From Acidobacteriota bacterium (lineage in GTDB: Bacteria > Acidobacteriota > Terriglobia > Terriglobales > Acidobacteriaceae), in NCBI GenBank assembly GCA_003225175.1, contig QIBA01000043.1:18019-82018 (forward strand): a stretch of 64,000 bases of DNA. Direction: 5' to 3'. Positions 15,841 through 25,322 of the stretch are shown here, in pieces. The notes beneath the pieces are model-generated. The model made no database searches. It saw only the letters and a program-made list of their open reading frames with translations, and had not been told where the DNA came from. The translations under genes were made by a program, and so were the position numbers. How positions within the stretch are numbered: the stretch's first letter is position 1; each line of letters starts with the position of its first letter.

Positions 15841-18489
15841 ATGAAGAACCTCGCCCTGTGGGTCTTACTGCTCAGTGCCCTATCGTTCGCCTTCGTTCCT
15901 GATTCCACTGAAGCTCCAGCCTCGGCGCAGCGCGTGTCGCTGGAAAAGAACTGGCACCTTCAGTCCGCGTGCAAGTTGACTGATGGCGGCGAGAAGATCT
16001 CGCGGCCGGGATACAACCTGCAGAGTTGGCTTGCCACTACGGTTCCCCATACGGTCCTCGGCGCGCAGGTGGACGCGAAGATGTTTCCTGATCCGTTCTA
16101 TGGCATGAATCTGCGGGCGATCCCAGGAACTACCTATCCCATCGGCAAACTCTTTGCCGAGCTGCCGATGCCCGACGACAGTCCGTACAAGTGCTCCTGG
16201 TGGTATCGCACCGAGTTCCATCTTGGGTCGCAGCATCAGGGAAAGAATATCTGGCTGCACTTCGATGGCATCAACTACCGTGCGAATATCTGGCTAAACG
16301 GAAAGCAGATCGCCAACAATACGCAGGTGGCGGGAGCGTATCGCACGTATGAGTTCAACCTCCGCGAGGCGGTCCACACAGGTGAGAACGCGCTTGCGGT
16401 GGAAGTATTCACCCAGACTGAGACCGATTTGGGAATCAACTTCGTCGATTGGAATCCGGCGCCGGCGGACAAAGCTATGGGCCTTTGGCGTCCCGTGTAT
16501 CTCACCTTCAGTGGACCGGTTTTTGTTCGTTATCCCATGGTGAGCACGCATTTTCCAGATGATTCGCTCACCACAGCTGAGTTGACCGTGATCGGCGATG
16601 TGCAGAATGCCGGGGATCGGGAAATATCTGGAACGCTGGAAGCGACCCTCGAGGGAATCGGAACTGTCGAGCAGCAGGTAACGCTGGCCGCGAATGAGCA
16701 CAAGAGCGTCACATTCCTGCCTGATCAGTACCCGCAACTCCGCGTGAAGAATCCGAAGCTGTGGTGGCCGTATCCCCTGGGCCCGCAGAACCTCGAAACG
16801 GTGAACTTGCGTTTTCGCACCGTAGACTCGGCGTCCGACATGGCTACCGGGAAGTTCGGTATTCGCGAGATCACCGCGGAGAAGACTCCGGAAGGCTATG
16901 AGCTCTTTCGCGTTAACCACCGCAAGATCCTGATCCGCGGTGGTGGCTGGTCGCCGGATATGTTTCTGCGGGTCAACAGCGAGCGCATGCAGGACGAGAT
17001 GCGCCATGTCCGCAACCTGGGGCTGAACACGATTCGGCTTGAAGGCAAGCTGGAGACCGATGAGTTCTTTGATCTGGCGGACCGTTATGGGATTCTGGTG
17101 ATGGCGGGCTGGTGCTGCTGCGATCACTGGGAACACTGGGATAAATGGAAGCCGGAAGATCACGAGATCTCGAAGGCTTCGTTGGCTAGCCAGCTAAGTC
17201 GCCTCCGCAGCCATCCCAGCCTGTTGGTGTGGCTTTATGGCAGTGATAATCCCCCGCCAGAGGACGTGGAATCGGATTATCTTGCGGTGCTGAAGGAGCG
17301 AAACTGGCCGAATCCTTATGTATCTTCAGCCAGCGCAAAGCCGACCACGGTTACCGGAGCGAGCGGAGTGAAGATGTCCGGGCCGTATGACTATGTTCCC
17401 CCTTCTTATTGGTTGCGCGATCCCGGCCAGTGGGGAGGAGCCTACGGCTTCAATACAGAGACAAGTCCCGGACCGGCGCCGCCGCTGATTGCATCGCTGC
17501 AGAAATTTATCCCAAAACAGAACTTGTGGCCGCATGACGATGTTTGGAATTTCCATGCCGGCGGTGGCGAATTCAAGCAAACCAATATCTTCGATAACGC
17601 GATGACGGTCACGTACGGGGCGCCAATTTCCCTGGCCGATTACGAGAAGAAGGCGCAGGCGATGACGTATGACGACGAGCGCGCGATGTTCGAGGCCTAC
17701 GCTCGCAATAAGTACAAGTCGACCGGAGTAATTCAGTGGATGCTCAACAACGCCTGGCCGTCGGTGATCTGGCATTTATATGACTATTACCTCGTTCCCG
17801 GCGGGGGTTACTTTGGAGCCAAGAAGGCCAACGAGCTAGTTCACGCGCAATACTCGTACGATGACGCCTCGGTAGTGGTCGTGAACAGCCTTTATGAGGC
17901 GCAGAAAGGCCTTAAACTGCGCGTCAGAGTGTTCGATTTGGCCGCGAAAGAGCTGTTTAGTGACTCGCGAAGCGTCGATATTGACGCCGATAGCGCGGTC
18001 CGAGTGCTCACTATCCCGCAAATTAGTAGTCAAAACGCGCCTTATTTCGTGCGTTTGGAGCTCACAGACATGGCAGGGAAGAGCGTTAGCACGAACTTTT
18101 ACTGGCTTCCAGCGACGCTGGAAGAGCTCGATTGGGAGAAATCTAACTGGTACATAACGCCCGCGAAGTACGCCGATATGACCGCATTGGCGACTTTACC
18201 TGCCACAAATGTCGAGTGGAATAGTCAGTTAGAGCGTCGTAATGAGGAGCAAATCGTGCGCGTAACCCTCCATAACATAGGCACAAACATCGCTTTCCTG
18301 GTGCATACAGAGCTCAAACGCGGGCACGGAGACGACGATATCGCGCCGATTTTGTGGGACGACAACTACATTTCGCTGCTTCCAGGCGAGTCCAGAACGC
18401 TTACTGCAGTCGTCAAATTGCGCGATTTGGGGGGTGTTGTACCGGTAATTCGTGTGGATGGATGGAATATTAAGGCGCTTGCTAAGTAA
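15841..18489 (+). CDS. glycoside hydrolase family 2, exo-beta-D-glucosaminidase type
   Basis: Secreted 882-residue enzyme. The start MKNLALWVLLLSALSFAF gives a signal peptide. The order is sugar-binding domain (about 100-220), Ig-like domain (220-330), catalytic TIM barrel (340-640) and C-terminal beta domains. The acid/base block reads WLYGSDNPPP with Asp469 where most GH2 enzymes have Asn-Glu, and the nucleophile is Glu540 in FNTETSPGP. Both match the layout I remember for Amycolatopsis CsxA (Asp469, Glu541), an exo-chitosanase. It should release glucosamine from chitosan ends. Endo-beta-mannosidase-like activity is the main alternative. Confidence 0.83.
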   Translation: MKNLALWVLLLSALSFAFVPDSTEAPASAQRVSLEKNWHLQSACKLTDGGEKISRPGYNLQSWLATTVPHTVLGAQVDAKMFPDPFYGMNLRAIPGTTYPIGKLFAELPMPDDSPYKCSWWYRTEFHLGSQHQGKNIWLHFDGINYRANIWLNGKQIANNTQVAGAYRTYEFNLREAVHTGENALAVEVFTQTETDLGINFVDWNPAPADKAMGLWRPVYLTFSGPVFVRYPMVSTHFPDDSLTTAELTVIGDVQNAGDREISGTLEATLEGIGTVEQQVTLAANEHKSVTFLPDQYPQLRVKNPKLWWPYPLGPQNLETVNLRFRTVDSASDMATGKFGIREITAEKTPEGYELFRVNHRKILIRGGGWSPDMFLRVNSERMQDEMRHVRNLGLNTIRLEGKLETDEFFDLADRYGILVMAGWCCCDHWEHWDKWKPEDHEISKASLASQLSRLRSHPSLLVWLYGSDNPPPEDVESDYLAVLKERNWPNPYVSSASAKPTTVTGASGVKMSGPYDYVPPSYWLRDPGQWGGAYGFNTETSPGPAPPLIASLQKFIPKQNLWPHDDVWNFHAGGGEFKQTNIFDNAMTVTYGAPISLADYEKKAQAMTYDDERAMFEAYARNKYKSTGVIQWMLNNAWPSVIWHLYDYYLVPGGGYFGAKKANELVHAQYSYDDASVVVVNSLYEAQKGLKLRVRVFDLAAKELFSDSRSVDIDADSAVRVLTIPQISSQNAPYFVRLELTDMAGKSVSTNFYWLPATLEELDWEKSNWYITPAKYADMTALATLPATNVEWNSQLERRNEEQIVRVTLHNIGTNIAFLVHTELKRGHGDDDIAPILWDDNYISLLPGESRTLTAVVKLRDLGGVVPVIRVDGWNIKALAK

Positions 18490-18524
18490 TTATCTGCGGC
18501 CTGGAAACCTCTAAAAGGCACTTA

Positions 18525-19898
18525 ATGAGCGACTCAACAGCAGCAGTTCCAAAGCTTCGCCGCGTTCTTACCCTGTGGGATCTGGTGTTCTATGGCATCG
18601 TTTTGATCCAGCCAATCGCGCCAGTTCCGCTTTATGGCGTCGCGCAAAAGCTCTCAAACGGGCACTTTGCGACGATTATTTTGATCGCAATGTTCGCAAT
18701 GATGATCACGGCAGTGAGTTATGGGCGCATGGCAGCGCTTTATCCGGCCGCCGGATCGGCTTATACCTACGTTGGACGGGGCTTAAATCCGCATTTGGGG
18801 TTCCTTGCGGGGTGGGCGATGTTCCTCGATTACCTGCTCCAACCCCTTATTAATACGATTTGGATATCTACTGCGCTGCATGAACGCTACGTCCACGCTG
18901 TGCCATTCTTTGTATGGGCGGCGATGATTGCCGGAATAATTACCTTATTGAACCTGCGTGGAATCCGCTCATCGGCGGTTGCAAACAAAGCATTATTAGC
19001 CGTTATGTCCGCAGTTGTGCTGCTGTTTATCGCGCTTGCAGTCCGATTTTTACTTAGCGCCAGGGGTGTTACGGGCCTCTTTTCGATCCAGCCTTTTTAT
19101 GATCCGCGCACCTTCGATTCTCACCGGATTTGGAGCGCAACATCTTTCGCTGCTCTCACTTACATCGGCTTCGACGGCGTAACCACTTTGGCTGAAGATG
19201 TAGAGAATCCCAAGCGCAACGTGCTGTTGGCAACTGTTCTGGTTTGCCTCTTTACCGGACTGTTTGGTGGCTTGCTGGTGTATCTCGCACAGCTTGTTTG
19301 GCCAGACTGGCATGCATTCCCGAATCTGGAAACGGCATTCATGGACGTGTGCAGGCGGGTCGGAGGAGTCTATCTTTTCAATGGGATGGGGCTAATTCTG
19401 ATTCTTGCTGCCTTTGGTAGTGCGCTGACTGGTGGTCTTGGGGCGGCGCGTCTGCTCTTCGGCATGGGACGCGATAACGTGCTTCCGCGTCGCGTCTTCG
19501 CTTATTTGAGTCCCGGGAGCAGCACTCCGACATACAACATCCTTATCATTGGCGCTTTGAGCTTTCTCGGCGCAGTCGTGCTCAATTACATCGGCAATGC
19601 TTACGAGCATGCTGGAGAACTCCTCAATTTTGGAGCTTTTCTTGCGTTTATGGGCGTGAATTTGGCTACCTTTTGGCAGTTTGCGGTGACTCCTCGAGAG
19701 GGATATCGCAGGATGATCCTCGCCGATGTTTTGCTTCCGTTGATAGGTTTCGTCTTCTGCGCGCTGATCTGGTGGAATCTGAATGTGCTTGCAAAAAGCA
19801 TTGGCGGCATCTGGTTCGCGATTGGATTGGCCTATCTCGCTATTACTACGCAGGGTTTCCGCAAGGTCCCGGTGATGATCGACTTCAGCGAATCGTAA
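18525..19898 (+). CDS. APC superfamily amino-acid permease
   Basis: Twelve-helix integral membrane transporter of 457 residues. The N-terminal half shows LVFYGIVLIQPIAPVPLYGVAQ and GSAYTYVGRGLNPHLGFLAGWAMFLDYLL, the glycine-rich helix and loop of amino acid/polyamine/organocation carriers. SFAALTYIGFDGVTTLAEDVENPKRN is the conserved helix 6 and adjoining loop. It lies 35 bases after the GH2 gene on the same strand, suggesting cotranscription. Substrate is not determined. Confidence 0.87.
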   Translation: MSDSTAAVPKLRRVLTLWDLVFYGIVLIQPIAPVPLYGVAQKLSNGHFATIILIAMFAMMITAVSYGRMAALYPAAGSAYTYVGRGLNPHLGFLAGWAMFLDYLLQPLINTIWISTALHERYVHAVPFFVWAAMIAGIITLLNLRGIRSSAVANKALLAVMSAVVLLFIALAVRFLLSARGVTGLFSIQPFYDPRTFDSHRIWSATSFAALTYIGFDGVTTLAEDVENPKRNVLLATVLVCLFTGLFGGLLVYLAQLVWPDWHAFPNLETAFMDVCRRVGGVYLFNGMGLILILAAFGSALTGGLGAARLLFGMGRDNVLPRRVFAYLSPGSSTPTYNILIIGALSFLGAVVLNYIGNAYEHAGELLNFGAFLAFMGVNLATFWQFAVTPREGYRRMILADVLLPLIGFVFCALIWWNLNVLAKSIGGIWFAIGLAYLAITTQGFRKVPVMIDFSES

Positions 19899-20121
19899 GC
19901 CACGATGTCGGACTCGCTCAAGCCCCGAAACTACGTCAGTCGATTCTCCTAACCGATTCATAAATCATCTACTTACACCTGACTTTGCTCCCGTTCCGCC
20001 ATCCCGAACCGTTGAACAACGGTGTCTTTGTTTTGCCGCCCGATATACTGCTCAGTCCGCTTTTCAAACAAAACGCAGCCGGGCTGCGAGCAGGGGAATC
20101 TACAGCTCTTCACGAACCAGA

Positions 20122-22833
20122 ATGACTTCGACCGGATCGCCTCGTTTTTCGCGCAGTCTTACCCAATTCCTGCACTCTTTTCTTCTGGCGCTTCTCGTGG
20201 GTGCCCTGCAGATTCCCGCTGGCGCGGAGAAACCCGCTCTCGCACAAGATCAAGGTTACATTGCGTTGCAGCAGGAGCTGCAACGGCTGCGAACAACTGC
20301 ACGCCTGATGCATACAACCGCGCATCCAGATGACGAAGACGGCGGCATGCTCACGCTGCAGTCACGCGGCAAAGGAACAACCGCGCTGCTGTGCTCCCTC
20401 ACGCGCGGACAAGGCGGACAAAATAAATCAGGCGACGCCTTCTCTGACGAGCTCGGTGTGCTTCGTACTCTAGAACTCCTCGCGGCGGATGAGTACTACG
20501 GCGTTGAGCAGCGTTTCACTCGGGTTGCCGATTTTGGCTTTTCAAAGACTCCTGAAGAGACCTTCGAAAAGTGGGGCGGACACGACGTTGCACTGGGCGA
20601 TTTAGTGCGCGTGATCCGAACCTTCCGGCCCGATGTTCTGGTTGCGCGTTTTTCGGGAACGTCGCGCGACGGACACGCGCATCATCAGGCTTCCGCCATC
20701 GTGACTCGCGAAGCATTTCGCGCAGCGGGGGACCCCAATCGCTTTCCTGAGCAGATTAAGGAAGGCCTGCTGTCCTGGCAGCCTAAGAAGCTCTACGTCG
20801 GCAACTTTGGAGACCCTGAAGGCTCAACCTTAGGATTTGACATCGGAACTTACTCTCCCCTTTTGGGAAAGTCGTACACGCAGTTCGCCGTTGAAGGACT
20901 CGCGAGGCAGACATCGCAAGGCACAGGTGGCTTCCGTGTCTCTCCCGGACATCGCTTCACATATTACAAGCGAGTGGATTCTGTACTGGCGGGAGGAGAG
21001 GAGCACGAAAAGGACTTCTTCGAGGGCATCGATACCACACTTCCCGGATTGGCTTCCCGGCTGGGATCTGACGAGAGCAAGCTGCCGGCTCTGCGGAAAA
21101 GTTTGCAATCACTGCAGGATCTCGTGAACGAAGCCGCGGACAAGGCAAAACCTCGCGATCCATCAGATGCCGGCGCACCTCTCATCAAAGGCCTGAAGCT
21201 GACCCGCGATTTGATTAAACAAGTAGATCAATCAAGCCTTACACCGGCAGAAAAGCTTGAATTACTGACGAATCTCAAAACCAAAGAAACCCAGTTCGAG
21301 CGCGCAGCGAATCTGGCTTTGGGCGTGTTGCTCGATCTCAGTGTCGATCCTCCCGAAGCTTCGCAGGGAGGCTTCATCCGGCTGGAGCAAACATTCCAGA
21401 CAGCAGTGCCGGCTCAGACGTTCACTCTCACGGCGCGTCTCTATAGCCGTGGAACGGCCGATGTCGAGCCGGAACAGATCATGCTTGACGTCCCCGATGG
21501 CTTCACCTCGGAGATCGTAAAGCGCGATCTCAAGCCTCTTCACTCGGGCGATATGGCTTCCGTCCAATTTCGCATAACTATCCCTCAGGATGCTCAACCC
21601 ACGAAACCCTATTGGGGACGTTCCAACGCATACACCGAAACGGTGGACAAATTCAGCAATCCCGCGTATTCAACGTTCGCGCTTCCGCCATGGCCGGTGC
21701 AGGCTCATGCGGTGTACAACGTCGCCGCGGGCGAGGGAGTCGCTCGCGCCATCGCCATGGCCAAATACATCGATCCCATTGCGGGACAAGGACAGCATGA
21801 GTTGGCGATCGCTCCCGCGCTGTCACTGGAATTTTCCAACACGTCTCAGATTGTGAAGGCCGATGCGGGCGAGCCTTTTCACGTATTCGTGCGCGTTCGC
21901 AGCCAGCTGACCACTCCCGCGAATGGCAGCCTGCACCTTGACGTTCCTGCCGGATGGTCACTCAACCCGGATAATCGACCGGTTCACCTCGAGCATGAAG
22001 GCGATGTCGCCGAGCTCGAATTTGCGGTTTCGCCCAAAGCCAACGGTGAAAAGCATTACGATTTGAAAGCAGTTGCTGATTATCTGGGCAAGCAGCTCAG
22101 CGAAGGATTCCACGTCGTCACCCGCCCAGATCTCGATACTTTTTATTACTATCGTCCCGCGAGCCTCGACGTAAGTGCGATTCGTGTGAATGTTCCGCCT
22201 GGATTACGTGTGGGCTACATCATGGGAGCCGGCGACGAAATTCCGGCCACGCTGAAACAGCTCGGTATCAACGTGGAAGTAATCGCTCCTTCAGATCTGA
22301 AGCGGATCGATCTGTCGCGCTTTCATACATTGGTGACAGGCATTCGGGCTTATGACGTCAGCACAGACATAAGGGTTCAAAACGGGAAACTCCTCGATTT
22401 TGTAAATGGGGGCGGAACGCTCATTCTGCAATACAACTCGAGCACGGGGGCCTTCAATGCAGGCCGTTACACGCCGTATCCTGCCACTGATAGTAATCGA
22501 CGCATCACCGTGGAGGAAGCGCCGGTGGAAATTCTGGAACCGCAGAATCCCATTCTGAACTATCCCAACAAGATCTCAATGCATGACTTCGACGGATGGG
22601 TACAGGAGCGAGGGCTCTACTTTATGAGCGATTGGGACTCGCATTTCCACCCATTGCTCGAGAGCCACGATCCCGGCGAGCAGCCACTCAAGGGTGGGTT
22701 GCTCGTTGCCCAGTATGGGAAGGGCACATATATCTACAGCGGCTATGCATTCTTTCGCCAACTACCTGCGGGCGTACCCGGGGCTGTTCGCCTATTCGTG
22801 AATCTGCTGAGCGCTGGGAGCGCAAGCCATTGA
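20122..22833 (+). CDS. secreted PIG-L/LmbE family deacetylase with long C-terminal region
   Basis: 903-residue protein with a signal peptide (hydrophobic segment FLHSFLLALLVGALQIPAGA). The metal site motif AHPDDED at about residues 70-76 and the partner SRDGHAHHQA near 180 are the PIG-L (N-acetylglucosaminyl deacetylase) signature. After residue 300 come Ig-like/NPCBM-like beta segments and a C-terminal region (LKQLGINVEVIAPSDL...LQYNSSTG) with a glutamine-amidotransferase-like fold feel. This long form is common in Acidobacteriota and Bacteroidetes. It sits near an exo-beta-glucosaminidase, consistent with work on amino sugars, but the substrate is inferred. Confidence 0.82.
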   Translation: MTSTGSPRFSRSLTQFLHSFLLALLVGALQIPAGAEKPALAQDQGYIALQQELQRLRTTARLMHTTAHPDDEDGGMLTLQSRGKGTTALLCSLTRGQGGQNKSGDAFSDELGVLRTLELLAADEYYGVEQRFTRVADFGFSKTPEETFEKWGGHDVALGDLVRVIRTFRPDVLVARFSGTSRDGHAHHQASAIVTREAFRAAGDPNRFPEQIKEGLLSWQPKKLYVGNFGDPEGSTLGFDIGTYSPLLGKSYTQFAVEGLARQTSQGTGGFRVSPGHRFTYYKRVDSVLAGGEEHEKDFFEGIDTTLPGLASRLGSDESKLPALRKSLQSLQDLVNEAADKAKPRDPSDAGAPLIKGLKLTRDLIKQVDQSSLTPAEKLELLTNLKTKETQFERAANLALGVLLDLSVDPPEASQGGFIRLEQTFQTAVPAQTFTLTARLYSRGTADVEPEQIMLDVPDGFTSEIVKRDLKPLHSGDMASVQFRITIPQDAQPTKPYWGRSNAYTETVDKFSNPAYSTFALPPWPVQAHAVYNVAAGEGVARAIAMAKYIDPIAGQGQHELAIAPALSLEFSNTSQIVKADAGEPFHVFVRVRSQLTTPANGSLHLDVPAGWSLNPDNRPVHLEHEGDVAELEFAVSPKANGEKHYDLKAVADYLGKQLSEGFHVVTRPDLDTFYYYRPASLDVSAIRVNVPPGLRVGYIMGAGDEIPATLKQLGINVEVIAPSDLKRIDLSRFHTLVTGIRAYDVSTDIRVQNGKLLDFVNGGGTLILQYNSSTGAFNAGRYTPYPATDSNRRITVEEAPVEILEPQNPILNYPNKISMHDFDGWVQERGLYFMSDWDSHFHPLLESHDPGEQPLKGGLLVAQYGKGTYIYSGYAFFRQLPAGVPGAVRLFVNLLSAGSASH

Positions 22834-22835
22834 TT

Positions 22836-22979
22836 CACCACGAAGGCACGGGGTCAGGGAGAACGCAGGGCTAATGAAACCACGAAGGTATGCGAAGGCT
22901 AAAAAACCGAAGGTTTGTAGCCGATGCCTGGTTTATCCATTAGATCTTCCTTCGTGCTCCTTCCTGACCTTCGTGGGTG
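22836..22979. repeat. inverted-repeat element of the accacgaagg type
   Basis: Left arm CACCACGAAGG plus GGTCAGG at 22836-22858 and right arm CCTGACC plus TTCGTGGGTG at 22963-22979 are inverted relative to each other, with further accacgaagg and ccttcgtg copies inside. It lies between the PIG-L gene and the second permease and runs into the N-terminal frame of the latter. It looks like a dispersed, decayed hairpin element. Confidence 0.6.
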
Positions 22980-22998
22980 GCTTTGGGAATTTCACCAC

Positions 22999-24477
22999 GT
23001 GCCGCGTGTCTCCGTCGTGAAAACGGAACTTCGCTCGGAGCAACGACTGATTCGCGGGATCGGTCTGCGCGAAGGAATCTCGCTCAACGTGATTGAGATG
23101 ATCGGCATTGGGCCGTTCATTACCATTCCTCTGATCGTCCACGCTGCTGGTGGACCGCAGGCGATGCTGGGATGGATTTTTGGCGCTGTGCTTGCGATGT
23201 GCGATGGCATGGTCTGGGCCGAACTCGGAGCGGCGCTACCCCGAGCCGGAGGATCGTATGAGTATCTGAAGGAGATCTACGGACCACGCAGCGTGGGTAG
23301 ATGGTTATCGTTCTTATACGTATGGCAATTGATGATGAGCGCGCCACTCTCCGCGGCGTCGGGCTGCGTGGGAGTTGCACAGTACGCCGGCTTCATATTT
23401 CCATCGCTGCAAAGGGTGATTGCGGCTCACAGTGTCAATCTGGGATTCGGTGGATCACGCTTTTCCAGTGTGGGCATTACGATAACGAATGGCACACTCG
23501 TTGCCGTGCTGGCTTGCGTGTTGGCAATTACGTTAGCGTATCGTCGCGTTGATGTAGTTGGAAGAATCTCGACCTGGCTCCTTGCCGGTGTTTTCGGAGC
23601 GATTGCCTGGATCATCTGGGCAGGCATTGCGCACTTCAACTCGGCGCGCGCATTCGATTTTCCGCCGGGAGCGTTTCACCTGAACCATGCATTCTTTCTT
23701 GGCATGGGTTCGGCGATGTTGATTGCGACCTACGATTACTGGGGCTACTACAACATCTGCTATCTCGGGGCGGAAGTGCGCGATCCCGGACGAACGATTC
23801 CGCGTGCAATTCTCTATGCGATTCAGATCGTCGCGGCCATTTACATCATAATGAACGTCAGCATTCTCGGAGTGGTGCCCTGGCGTGAGCTGGACCAGGC
23901 AGCTGTTAGTGAATCGCGATTTTATGTGGTTTCCACCATGATGCAACGGCTCTATGGCACCCATGCTGGACAGATCGTCGCCGTGCTGATCATCTGGACT
24001 GCCTTTGCATCCATTTTTTCTGTGCTGCTTGGCGTATCGCGAATTCCATATGCCGCCGCGCTGGATGGGAACTTCTTTCAGGTATTCGGCAAGTTGAACC
24101 CACGTGGAAATTTCCCTTCCGCTGCGCTCCTGTGCATGGGAGCTCTCACGTGTGTGTTGTGCATGTTTCGATTGGCTGATCTGGTCGCCGCGCTGGTGGT
24201 AATCCGCATCATGATGCAGTTCATCCTGCAGGCGTTAGGAGTGATGATCTTCCGCGGACGGGATCCGTCGCATGAACGTCCGTTTCGCATGTGGCTCTAT
24301 CCGCTGCCCGCGCTCCTTGCTCTGGCAGGATTCGTTTACATCCTTCTGATGCGAGAAAATTTCGAACGACAAGTAATACTTGCGGTAATCCTGATCATTC
24401 TCGGAACGCTGGCGTATCTAATGCGCGCTCGCACTCGCCGAGAGTGGCCGCTACTGCCCAACAGCTCTGCCCGTTAG
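22999..24477 (+). CDS. APC superfamily amino-acid permease
   Basis: Second APC transporter, about 492 residues, twelve predicted helices. GLREGISLNVIEMIGIGPFITIPLIV is helix 1 with the unwound Gly-rich stretch, and LPRAGGSYEYLKEIYGP and ATYDYWGYYNICYLGAEVRDPGRTIPRA are family blocks. An open frame reaches back to an ATG at 22924, but those 25 codons are derived from the repeat element; GTG at 22999 with GGGA upstream seems a better start. It is not closely similar to the permease at 18.5 kb. Substrate unknown. Confidence 0.82.
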   Translation: MPRVSVVKTELRSEQRLIRGIGLREGISLNVIEMIGIGPFITIPLIVHAAGGPQAMLGWIFGAVLAMCDGMVWAELGAALPRAGGSYEYLKEIYGPRSVGRWLSFLYVWQLMMSAPLSAASGCVGVAQYAGFIFPSLQRVIAAHSVNLGFGGSRFSSVGITITNGTLVAVLACVLAITLAYRRVDVVGRISTWLLAGVFGAIAWIIWAGIAHFNSARAFDFPPGAFHLNHAFFLGMGSAMLIATYDYWGYYNICYLGAEVRDPGRTIPRAILYAIQIVAAIYIIMNVSILGVVPWRELDQAAVSESRFYVVSTMMQRLYGTHAGQIVAVLIIWTAFASIFSVLLGVSRIPYAAALDGNFFQVFGKLNPRGNFPSAALLCMGALTCVLCMFRLADLVAALVVIRIMMQFILQALGVMIFRGRDPSHERPFRMWLYPLPALLALAGFVYILLMRENFERQVILAVILIILGTLAYLMRARTRREWPLLPNSSAR

Positions 24478-24526
24478 TCCCAGATGATATCCTTTTCGGT
24501 TTCCACTTTCGTCCAGGAGAGCTACT

Positions 24527-25132
24527 GTGAAGAACATTAGAGCGATTGCGATTTTTATTATCGTGTGTTCCGTATCCTCAGTTGCTGCCTTCGCGCAAGC
24601 CAATGCCGCGGCGAAGCCGGCTGAGCCTCCAACGATTGCCTCCGTTCTGGACCGTCAGCTAAGCGGCATCGAACGCAACATAATGGGAGCGGCGGAAGCT
24701 GTGCCCGCCGACAAGTACGATTTCTCCCCGGCGACGGCGAACATTCCCGGAGACTTCAAGACTCCGACTCCGGTACGCACGTTCGGCGAGCAGTTGAAGC
24801 ACATTGGTGATGACCTGGAGGCGTTGGGGTCGGGGATCTTAGGCGAAAAGCGGGCTTCCACAGCAGATGAGAACGGCCCGAAGAACGTTAAGACCAAAGA
24901 CGACGTTATCAACTATCTGAAGGCTGCCTTTGCCAAAGGCCACAGCGGGATCAAGACCATCAATCAGCAAAATGTGGTTGAAGAGATTCAAAGCCCATTC
25001 GGAAACAACAAAGTGACTCGCCTGGCCCTCGCTGTGAGCATGGTTGGACACAGCAACAATCACTATGGCCAGCTCATCGAGTATCTCCGCATGAATGGCA
25101 TGGTTCCTCCCGAGAGCCAGCCGCGTAAGTAG
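24527..25132 (+). CDS. secreted DinB family protein
   Basis: 201 residues with a signal peptide (MKNIRAIAIFIIVCSVSSVAAFAQ). The mature part is a DinB/YfiT-type four-helix bundle: PADKYDFSPA, RTFGEQLKHIGDDL and HSNNHYGQLIEYLRMNGMVPP carry the three histidine-type metal positions. Exported DinB proteins are abundant in this phylum; their reaction is unknown, though relatives are thiol-dependent transferases. Translation begins at GTG 24527 with AGGAGAG 6-9 bases upstream. Confidence 0.85.
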   Translation: MKNIRAIAIFIIVCSVSSVAAFAQANAAAKPAEPPTIASVLDRQLSGIERNIMGAAEAVPADKYDFSPATANIPGDFKTPTPVRTFGEQLKHIGDDLEALGSGILGEKRASTADENGPKNVKTKDDVINYLKAAFAKGHSGIKTINQQNVVEEIQSPFGNNKVTRLALAVSMVGHSNNHYGQLIEYLRMNGMVPPESQPRK

Positions 25133-25322
25133 CCGAAATCCGCTTGGGAGGGCGCGACCGTCCTCCCAAAGCTGCCCGAGTACATCTTTAGCTAACGCCG
25201 CCAGCGCGTGCACGTCTTAATTTCGGGAACGCTCGGCATCTTTCCGCCGTATTCAGGTATGACGCGCTCCAATTCCGGTGCCGGAATTCGGTAGGTGCAT
25301 AGCATCTCGCTGAGGGAAACTG

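Noticed and set aside
16294..17163. Reverse frame of 289 codons in the GH2 gene
   Set aside because: Antisense to the catalytic domain; no family resemblance.
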